Source: Corallococcus sp. NCRR (GTDB taxonomy: Bacteria > Myxococcota > Myxococcia > Myxococcales > Myxococcaceae). Taken from it: 64,000 bases of DNA. Every line of letters starts with the position of its first letter. Position 1 is the stretch's first letter. This document shows, piece after piece, positions 58,283-64,000 of this stretch. Location: positions 5,890,001-5,954,000 of the forward strand of contig NZ_CP114039.1 of assembly GCF_026965535.1 (NCBI RefSeq), written 5' to 3'. The notes under the pieces are model-generated. The model did not search any database and was not told where the DNA came from. It saw nothing but the letters and a program-made list of their open reading frames with translations. A program made the position numbers and the translations under genes.

Positions 58283-58414
58283 GTGCTCCGCCAGCAGTCG
58301 CGCTCCGTCCCTGTCCTGGCTGTGATGCTGTCGGTAGTGCTCGGCGCAGGGGCGGGCTTCGCTCTTGCCCAGGTGCGGTTATTGCTTTTTAGAGTCCATG
58401 AATGTGGACTTTAA
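58283..58414 (+). CDS. small single-helix membrane protein or remnant
   Basis: A 43-residue frame from GTG: VLRQQSRSVPVLAVML, then VVLGAGAGFALAQ. It has one hydrophobic helix and no known family. It follows the disrupted gene and its end overlaps a palindrome. It may be truncated. Confidence 0.3.
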   Translation: MLRQQSRSVPVLAVMLSVVLGAGAGFALAQVRLLLFRVHECGL

Positions 58415-58417
58415 AAG
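58385..58417. promoter_or_regulatory. large palindrome before the pseudokinase gene
   Basis: CTTTTTAGAGTCCA-TGAATG-TGGACTTTAAAAG: a perfect 6-base core AGTCCA/TGGACT extended by near-complementary A/T arms (one mismatch, one bulge). It could be a terminator working on either strand, or an operator for the gene that starts 63 bases later. Confidence 0.45.
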
Positions 58418-58480
58418 TTAACTACGCTCAAACTCCTTGGGAGGCGCCGCCGCGCCACTTCTCCCGCCTCCCGAGGAGCC

Positions 58481-59650
58481 ATGCCCGACACGACGACCGA
58501 CGACCTGGCGCGCACCGAAGCCTCCGCGTGCCGCAGGCAGCTTCCGCCGACGCCCGGGAGGCCCCTGCACCTTTTCACCATTGACGGCATTCGATACGAG
58601 GCCGTCCGCGAGTTGGTGTTGATGCAGACAGGGGAGTTGCTGATGTTGGCCCAGCGCTTCTCGGAACGGGGCAACAAGCTCCCCGGCTTCTGCTTCGTGC
58701 GGCGGTTGGCGAACCCCTCCACCTTCATGCAGCGCACGCGGCTGGGGGAGGAGATTCAGCTGGCCTTCCGCTTGCGCCACCCGGCCATCGCCACGGTTTT
58801 CCACCGCAAGGTGCACCGGGGCACGCTGCACGTCGTCATGGAGTACGTGGACGGCCCATCGCTGGAGACGCTGGTGAGTGCGGGCGTGGCTCGTGGCCGT
58901 CCCGTCTCCGAATCCTTCGCCCTCTATGTCGGCGCGGAAATCGCTGAGGCACTGCACCATGCGCACACTCTGACGGACGCGGACGGCAAGTCGCTGGGCG
59001 TCATCCACCGTGACGTCAATCCCCGGCACGTCTACGTGGGGACGCAAGGCGAGGTGAAGCTGACGAACTTCGGCGCGGCCTACTCGCTGGTGGTGGGGCG
59101 CGAGGAGTCACCCGCCAGCCTCGTGCGTGGAGACGTAGCCTACGCCTCGCCGGAGTACCTGACGCGGAAGCCCCTGACGCCGCGCTCCGACGTCTTCGGC
59201 TTGGGCGTCCTGCTGGTGGAACTCTTCACCGGCAAGCACCTCTTCGATGTGGAGGACGTGTCGGGCCCGCTCAAGGGGATGGCTCACCTCCAGCCGGAGA
59301 TCCTCCCCTCGCTGCCGCTGACGCAAATGCAGGTGCTGTTGGCCAGCTTCGGGCCGGAGAACGTCAAGGAGGCCGTGGCCTCACTGTCCCCGGATGTGAA
59401 GGGAATGTTGCATGTCGCGCTGCGCGCCAATCCCGAGGAGCGATTCTCTACGGCGGCCGACATGCGCGACGCCATGCGAGTGGCCCTGGCGAGGCGCAAC
59501 CCGGGCTACGGCCGACAGGATGCCGCAGCGGAGTGGGCCCAGGTGCTATCGGAAGGCAGCGCCCTTCGTGACGAGGTGGAATTCGGCGAGCAAGGCTTCT
59601 TCCCCGAGGGGCTGGATGCCCACGAGTTGGAGGGCTTGAAGCGGGAGTAA
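58481..59650 (+). CDS. probable pseudokinase of the Ser/Thr kinase family
   Basis: A 389-residue protein with a kinase-like fold: EEIQLAFRLRHPAIATVFHR (helix C), MEYVDGPSLETLV, HRDVNPRHVYV (176-186), YASPEYLTRKPLTPRSDVFG and LGVLLVELFTG. The glycine loop is absent, the ATP-binding Lys position reads CFVRR, the Asn of the catalytic loop is His183, and DFG is NFG (Asn196). It therefore probably binds partners rather than phosphorylating. The C-terminal tail (about 330-389) is acidic. It is convergent with the XRE regulator. Confidence 0.8.
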   Translation: MPDTTTDDLARTEASACRRQLPPTPGRPLHLFTIDGIRYEAVRELVLMQTGELLMLAQRFSERGNKLPGFCFVRRLANPSTFMQRTRLGEEIQLAFRLRHPAIATVFHRKVHRGTLHVVMEYVDGPSLETLVSAGVARGRPVSESFALYVGAEIAEALHHAHTLTDADGKSLGVIHRDVNPRHVYVGTQGEVKLTNFGAAYSLVVGREESPASLVRGDVAYASPEYLTRKPLTPRSDVFGLGVLLVELFTGKHLFDVEDVSGPLKGMAHLQPEILPSLPLTQMQVLLASFGPENVKEAVASLSPDVKGMLHVALRANPEERFSTAADMRDAMRVALARRNPGYGRQDAAAEWAQVLSEGSALRDEVEFGEQGFFPEGLDAHELEGLKRE

Positions 59651-59654
59651 AGCT

Positions 59655-60014
59655 TCAGCGCGCCAGGGCCGAGGCGACGTGGAGGAGGGCTGCGAGGTCC
59701 TCCGCGTCCAGCTTGCGCGCGAGGTGGAGGAGGCGTCGCAGCTCCGGGGCGTCCTCTTCCTTGGGCTTGGTCTTCGTGCCCTTGCGCACGTCGCCCGTCG
59801 CGGTGAGCCCCATCAGCTTCTCGGGGGACACCTGCAACTCCCGGCAGAGGCGGTAGAGGGACGGGACGCTGGGGAGCATCTTCCCTCGCTCCAGGCGGTT
59901 GTAGACTGGGTGCACCAGCCCAACGCGCTCCGCGACTTCGGCCTGCGTCAGTCCCAGGTGCTGGCGGGCCGCGCGGGCCTCGGTGCCGATGGTGATGCCA
60001 AGTTCCTCATTCAT
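59655..60014 (-). CDS. XRE-family helix-turn-helix regulator
   Basis: A 119-residue DNA-binding protein starting MNEELGITIG. The HTH is at about 18-45 (LGLTQAEVAERVGL, then NRLERGKMLPS). The C-terminal 50 residues are Lys/Glu-rich and helical (ELRRLLHLARKLDAEDLAAL), probably for dimerisation. It lies between two kinase-like genes and may regulate one of them. No strong ribosome-binding site is visible. Confidence 0.85.
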   Translation of the reverse strand: MNEELGITIGTEARAARQHLGLTQAEVAERVGLVHPVYNRLERGKMLPSVPSLYRLCRELQVSPEKLMGLTATGDVRKGTKTKPKEEDAPELRRLLHLARKLDAEDLAALLHVASALAR

Positions 60015-60055
60015 GACGGGCGCAGCGTATCCGAGGGCGCGCTCGGCCGGGCCGC

Positions 60056-60211
60056 TTACCGAGGCTCGGGCAGGAGAAGGAGCAACGCCCGCAGCTGGGG
60101 CTCGTTCCGCCGGCGCACGCGAAGGAGGAGTTGGTGCCGCGCAGGGAAGTCGCTGGAAGCGGGCAAGTGGCCCATCAGCTCGCCTGGAATGCCGCCCAGC
60201 GCGCAGCACAA
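60056..60211 (-). pseudogene. possible C-terminal gene remnant
   Basis: A 51-residue frame (ALGGIPGELMGHLPASSDFP, then LRALLLLLPEPR) with myxobacterial codon bias in the 374-base gap between the regulator and the next kinase. It has no proper start or ribosome-binding site. The rest of the gap shows only an AT-rich patch at about 60205-60280. Confidence 0.25.
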
Positions 60212-60388
60212 AAATCGGCCAAGGGTGAACGCTGGAGGTCCGGTGGATTTGGATGAACTCCACGAGTCTTTTCTAGAGCGTGCAGCCAGAGGGAGGGATT
60301 CCCGGGCTTCTCACGCTTCTGGTAGGGTCCGCGCCCCGCTGAGAGGACGCCGCATGCGAGAGGCCAGGGAGCCCGAAAGAAGGTCGCC

Positions 60389-62239
60389 ATGATGCGGGGG
60401 CCACCTCCGGCCGTGCTGTCTGCTGGGGCCCAGGTGCTGGGCTACACGGTGGAGCGCCAACTAGGGCAGGGCGGCTTCGGCACGGTGTACCTTGCGCATT
60501 GCGAGGGCCAGCGCTTCGCCCTGAAGCTGCTACACCTGCCGCGCGTGGGGGAGAGGGCGGAGCGCGAAGTCTCCATACTTACCCGCCTGCGCCACCCCAA
60601 CGTGGTGAGGATTCTGGGCCATGGCTACTGGCCGGTGGCCCAGCCGCAATTCATCGTCATCGCCATGGAGTACGTGGAGGGGCGTCAGCTGGATGCCTGG
60701 GCCGACGCGGAGAACCCCACGGCGAGGCAGGCGGCGCGCGCGTTGCTGGGCGTGGCACGGGCGCTCGCAGCTGCCCACGCGGATGGGGTGGTGCACCGGG
60801 ACGTGAAGGAGGCCAACGTCATGGTGCGCGCCTCGGACGGCCTGGCCAAGGTGGTGGACTTCGGCATCGGAGACTACGCGGGCGCGCGCGAGCTGACAGC
60901 GGACATCCTGCCGCCCGGGACCGTGGACTACCGCTCTCCGGAGGCGTGGCGTTTCCTGCGAGCCCATCGTGAGGCGCCAGACGCCCGTTACACCGCGGGA
61001 CCGGCGGACGATTTGTGGGCGCTGGGGCTCGTCTCCTACCGACTGCTGACGGGACGCTTCCCCTTCGATGGTGAGGACGGCGCCAGTTTGACGGAGGCGA
61101 TTCTCTCCAATGCACCCACGCCGCCGCACGAGGAGAACGAGCGGGTGCCTTGGGCGCTGAGCGACGTGTGCATGCAGCTCCTGGAGAAGACGCCCGAGGC
61201 GCGCACGCCGAGCGCCCAGTCTCTCTGCGTGGCGCTGGAGCAGGCGTTAGGCGGCGCGGATGCGACGTGGGACGTGCCGCTCTGCGACGCCTACGACGAG
61301 GACTCCGCGACGACAGACGGGGAGGACATCGACAGCTTCGAGCAGTGGCGGCACCAGCCACGACACCGCCCTCGGCGCGGCAAACGCGTTCACCGGAAGC
61401 AGGTGCCTGCGGTGGGCGCGGCTGCTGTGGACGCGACACCGCCTCCCGTGACGACCGTGCGTGTGACGCCTGCGCGGCGCGGGGCCTTCCGCGCATGGGC
61501 GGCGCTCGCAGCGGTGCTCGTCCTGTCAGGGGCGGCGTGGGGCCTCGGGATGTCACGCGTCGCGCGGCCTGTCCCCGTCCGTCAGGAAGTAGCGCCCTCT
61601 GGCAAGTCGCCTCAAGCTGACCGCGCCGCAGTTCCCATCGGGCCGGAGGCCACCGCTGCGGCCGTCGCTCTCCCCGCGACGCTCCAGGAGGATTCCGCCA
61701 CCGTGACGACGCAGCCCAAAGAGACGCAGCCCCTTCAGCTTCCCTCCACGCCCGCGAAGAAGGGCTTGCGCGTCATGGCCCGTGCGGTGAGCACGGCGGC
61801 GGCATGCTCGGCGCTCATGGGCTGTCCTGGTCCGCAGGTGCGTCCGGCGCCTCCTCCTGAGCCGTGCCCAAAGGGTGCAGTGAAGGCCATGGCGAAGCTG
61901 GGCATCGACATTGGGGACAGGCACGAAGCCGTTTTCACCCGTGACCGCCCGCAATTCATTTCTGTTCGGGAAGGCCCTTCCCAGGTGTTCTTGTACGGTG
62001 ATTGGGAGGAAATGCCGCACGGGACGGTTCTGTCTGGCCGGCTAATCGTGCGAGACCGCGTTTACGGGCGACTTACCTCGGCGACTACTCCAAAGGGCGA
62101 CAGTTTTCCTGTCTGCCTGGAGGTCTACGACGTGAAAGACGGGGAACGAGGAATGGCACGCGAGCCCGGCAACGACTCACCCTCCAATGGCCGTATCTTC
62201 ACGAGCGAATACGTGAGGGCGGTGAGCGAGTTTGAGTAA
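60389..62239 (+). CDS. Ser/Thr protein kinase
   Basis: A 616-residue membrane-anchored kinase. G-loop GQGGFGTVY, Lys46 in FALKLL, HRDVKEANV with Asp138 and Asn143, and DFG with Asp157 are all intact, so it should be active. An Arg/Lys-rich linker leads to one membrane helix at about 368-387 (AALAAVLVLSGAAWGLG). The extracytoplasmic part has a Pro-rich region and a small unknown domain (FISVREGPSQVFLYGDWEE). It is followed 26 bases later by a DUF2381 gene, a recurrent myxobacterial pairing. Confidence 0.92.
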   Translation: MMRGPPPAVLSAGAQVLGYTVERQLGQGGFGTVYLAHCEGQRFALKLLHLPRVGERAEREVSILTRLRHPNVVRILGHGYWPVAQPQFIVIAMEYVEGRQLDAWADAENPTARQAARALLGVARALAAAHADGVVHRDVKEANVMVRASDGLAKVVDFGIGDYAGARELTADILPPGTVDYRSPEAWRFLRAHREAPDARYTAGPADDLWALGLVSYRLLTGRFPFDGEDGASLTEAILSNAPTPPHEENERVPWALSDVCMQLLEKTPEARTPSAQSLCVALEQALGGADATWDVPLCDAYDEDSATTDGEDIDSFEQWRHQPRHRPRRGKRVHRKQVPAVGAAAVDATPPPVTTVRVTPARRGAFRAWAALAAVLVLSGAAWGLGMSRVARPVPVRQEVAPSGKSPQADRAAVPIGPEATAAAVALPATLQEDSATVTTQPKETQPLQLPSTPAKKGLRVMARAVSTAAACSALMGCPGPQVRPAPPPEPCPKGAVKAMAKLGIDIGDRHEAVFTRDRPQFISVREGPSQVFLYGDWEEMPHGTVLSGRLIVRDRVYGRLTSATTPKGDSFPVCLEVYDVKDGERGMAREPGNDSPSNGRIFTSEYVRAVSEFE

Positions 62240-62265
62240 CAGCACCAGCTGGGAGTAATCGCCGA

Positions 62266-63180
62266 GTGTCATCTTCTTCTTTCGTCGTGCTCCTGGGGCT
62301 GCTGTTCGTCGCCGAAACAGCCGTCGCTCAGTCAGAGGGTTCAGCATCGGTGCCGGGCGCACGACGCATCGAGTTGTCGCCGGACGATGTTCAAGTCGCA
62401 CCCGAGATCGCGATCAGTCCTGGACTCTCGACGGCTCTCTTCTTCGATTCCGACCTGATGCGCGACAGTGTCGAGTTGGAGGGGCGAGATTGCTTTGCAC
62501 TGGTGGATGTGGGGCAAGCCACGATTCGACTGGTGCCTTCGTCGCGTGTAGCTCCAGGCGAGCGGTTTCGTCTGGTCGTGCGATTCAAGGATGGCGCAGC
62601 CCCCTTGCGTGCATTCTTCCTTTTGCGGATCCATCCGGCAAAAGCCGAGTCTCTCATTGAGGTCTATCGCGGCAAGCGGACGATTGAGACGTACCAGCAG
62701 GAAGCCCGCGAGGCGCATGCGGAATTGCTGCGCTGCCAAAATGAGAACGCAAGACTGATGGCGGAGCACGATGCTCCGGGAGGGCTGGCGGGCCTGATCT
62801 CCACCGGAGGAATGGACGAGCGTGGTGTTGCCGGGCAAGTCGTGACCCTTGAGTTCTCCCAAGCCTCTGGGCGTGACCTGACGGCCTCTTACATCACGAG
62901 CTATCGCTCCACTACGGGCGTAGCGGTGGACATCAAGTTGGACGTGAAGGTCGGGGCTCAGCCATGGCTCGCGAAGGGTGCAACGCTCAAAGGCAAGGCT
63001 GGCGTGGAGTTGAAGGTGATCCGCGTATGGCAGCGAATGCCAATTCCAGGAGGAAACGTCGGTCGGGTTGTTGTGGAAGCCGAGGCCTCAGCAGAAACAA
63101 CTCGAGGGCCCTTTTCACTCAAGCTCTGGGAGGAAGATGGGTCGCGTACTGTCGTGTTTGGCAACGTGATGTTCCCCTGA
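62266..63180 (+). CDS. DUF2381 family exported protein
   Basis: A 304-residue protein of the myxobacterial DUF2381 paralogous family. It starts at GTG (VSSSSFVVLLGLLFVAET) with a signal peptide ending near AVAQ; GGGAG lies upstream. Family features: RRIELSPDDVQVAPEIAISPG, a coiled segment (YQQEAREAHAELLRCQNENA) and C-terminal beta-strands (GVAVDIKLDVKVGAQPW). These genes usually follow kinases, which suggests an envelope partner of the kinase upstream. Confidence 0.9.
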   Translation: MSSSSFVVLLGLLFVAETAVAQSEGSASVPGARRIELSPDDVQVAPEIAISPGLSTALFFDSDLMRDSVELEGRDCFALVDVGQATIRLVPSSRVAPGERFRLVVRFKDGAAPLRAFFLLRIHPAKAESLIEVYRGKRTIETYQQEAREAHAELLRCQNENARLMAEHDAPGGLAGLISTGGMDERGVAGQVVTLEFSQASGRDLTASYITSYRSTTGVAVDIKLDVKVGAQPWLAKGATLKGKAGVELKVIRVWQRMPIPGGNVGRVVVEAEASAETTRGPFSLKLWEEDGSRTVVFGNVMFP

Positions 63181-63220
63181 TGGAGCCAGTTGCTGAGTCC
63201 TCGCCGTTACCTGCTGCGCA

Positions 63221-63240
63221 GTAACGCAGCGGTAACGCAG
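63221..63240. repeat. direct repeat near the selC scar
   Basis: GTAACGCAG occurs twice with an 11-base period (63221 and 63232). A GTTAC/GTAAC hairpin precedes it. It lies about 85 bases from the tRNA fragment and could be an integrase arm site. Confidence 0.35.
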
Positions 63241-63323
63241 TCGAGTGGACTGGGTTGGATGATCCCGGACGCGGCCGGGTACGGTTTCCATGGTGCAGGT
63301 GAGGCGCAGCCCTCGGAATCATT

Positions 63324-63391
63324 TGGCGGTAGGGCACGGGAATCGAACTCGCCAGGGACTGCTCTCGCAGCCCCTCACCGGTTTTGAAGCC
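63324..63391 (-). tRNA. selC: 3' fragment of tRNA-Sec (selC), probable integration scar
   Basis: On the minus strand: GGCTTCAAAACC holds the anticodon loop with UCA, then an 8-bp variable arm GGGGCTGC/GCAGTCCC with a GAGA loop, the T-loop TTCGATT, the 3' acceptor strand GCCCTACC, a G and an encoded CCA. The matching 5' acceptor GGTAGGGC and D-arm are absent from the adjacent sequence, and the T-stem has an A-C mismatch. So this is the 3' half only. Identity begins at the anticodon loop, a usual crossover point for integrases. The 63181-63323 stretch holds no gene; 63392-63532 likewise. Confidence 0.6.
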
Positions 63392-63532
63392 TTGCCAGAC
63401 CGATTTGCGAGGTGCCCAAGGGGATTGAGGGTCGGCCAGTTTCCCTCTGGAGCGGGGAGGGTGGAGCGTCACAACTTCCTCTCGCCGAGTCAGGCCCGGC
63501 GAGCGCTGATGCAATCGAAGCAGGCGGCCTGA

Positions 63533-63814
63533 TTACGACCAACTTGGTGTCTCAACAATCCGGTGCGGTACAGGGGCCGTTACGTCGGTGAACTTCGCGC
63601 CGGTGATTCCCGCGCGCTCCAGGGTCTCCTTGATCTCCTCGGACACGATCAGGGCCACGGGCCAGCCCCAGGTGCGGAACACCTTGGCGCCTCCCACCTT
63701 CGCCGGGTCGATGCGCATCCCGGACGCCGAGGCTTGGTTCGCCGCATCGTCGAGCGACATGCCCCCAACGGTTCTGACCCCCGAGTCGGTCGTGCATCGA
63801 ATGCGGTCCGTCAA
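63533..63814 (-). pseudogene. C-terminal part of an imm11-like or double-CXXCG-like protein
   Basis: A 93-residue frame from a TTG that overlaps the preceding stop. The segment ASGMRIDPAKVGGAKVF, then VALIVSEEIKETLERAGITG, resembles the C-terminal end of the imm11/DUF1629 group or the myxobacterial double-CXXCG family, which are about 190-250 residues long. The N-terminal domain is missing. It is probably a truncated gene; I cannot decide between the families. Confidence 0.45.
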
Positions 63815-64000
63815 GGCAAATGGGCGAGATTATCTGAGAAGAGCGCGTCCAGGAGCGTCGGGGGACCTTCACCATTGAAGAAGCCCACGCGCAGCTCCGG
63901 AAGCGGCACTCCCGCGAAAGCCAACGGGAAGGGGCGACACCCGAGCACTTCCTCTATGCTGCGCGCCAGCGTATCCGCTTCAGGCCTGACAGCCGCTGGA
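63811..64000 (-). CDS. unknown protein, partial (N-terminus beyond window)
   Basis: The final 62 residues of a minus-strand gene: ADTLARSIEEVLGCRPFPLA, then LRVGFFNGEGPPTLLDALFS, ending LAHLP. Soluble, unrecognised. Its stop overlaps the start of the next frame by 4 bases. Expected to be part of the element inserted at selC. Confidence 0.5.
   Translation of the reverse strand, partial: PAAVRPEADTLARSIEEVLGCRPFPLAFAGVPLPELRVGFFNGEGPPTLLDALFSDNLAHLP

Noticed and set aside
63324-63425. A complete selenocysteine tRNA gene
   Set aside because: No 5' acceptor strand complementary to GCCCTACC and no D-arm lies upstream on the minus strand; only the 3' half is recognisable.

Overview
The window is high-GC DNA from a myxobacterium, most like the Corallococcus/Myxococcus group. 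The evidence is the dense set of Ser/Thr kinases (one paired with a DUF2381 protein), a MYXO-CTERM sorting tail, a PocR-type sigma-54 activator, proline/alanine-rich exported proteins and very few intergenic gaps. The assignment rests on gene content, not on an rRNA gene.

Left part (1-14.2 kb) is mostly chromosomal housekeeping: an alpha/beta hydrolase coupled to a sigma-54 activator, a zinc-type CDF exporter, rsmD (frameshifted in this sequence), coaD, a class I aminotransferase, carB, two exported or lipid-anchored proteins and a rhomboid protease with a long soluble tail.

The centre (14.6-45.5 kb) is dominated by a type VI secretion (T6SS) locus. The minus-strand arm reads tssK, a separate gp5-like spike protein, tssL, a small unknown gene, tssM, tssJ and then a 2289-residue lipoprotein of about 20 Hydin/ASH-type repeats that ends at a strong hairpin. 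Beyond the hairpin, on the same strand, lie a LysM-lipase, a 328-residue partner and an AT-rich lysozyme-like gene, all candidate effectors or effector partners. The plus-strand arm reads tssB, tssC, an Hcp-like gene, (a second Hcp-like gene on the opposite strand), tssA, tssG, tssE, a short VgrG and tssF. A coupled minus-strand operon follows, encoding an exported beta-barrel-like protein, a degenerate adenylate-forming enzyme and a DUF4280 PAAR-like tip. No ClpV/TssH gene is in the window.

From 45.6 to 57 kb there is a multi-PAS histidine kinase, a DUF1622 membrane protein, a broken gene, a flavin reductase, Fe superoxide dismutase, a three-gene operon (sigma factor, beta-propeller lipoprotein, kinase with an anti-sigma-like zinc finger) and serC.

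The right end (57-64 kb) looks accessory: an internally deleted IS4-type transposase, gene remnants, a probable pseudokinase, an XRE regulator, a kinase/DUF2381 pair, a 3' fragment of selC (tRNA-Sec) that looks like an integration scar, and truncated genes. Starts were chosen from ribosome-binding sites, signal peptides and family lengths and are often GTG. Family assignments come from motif recognition by eye; no database search was run.
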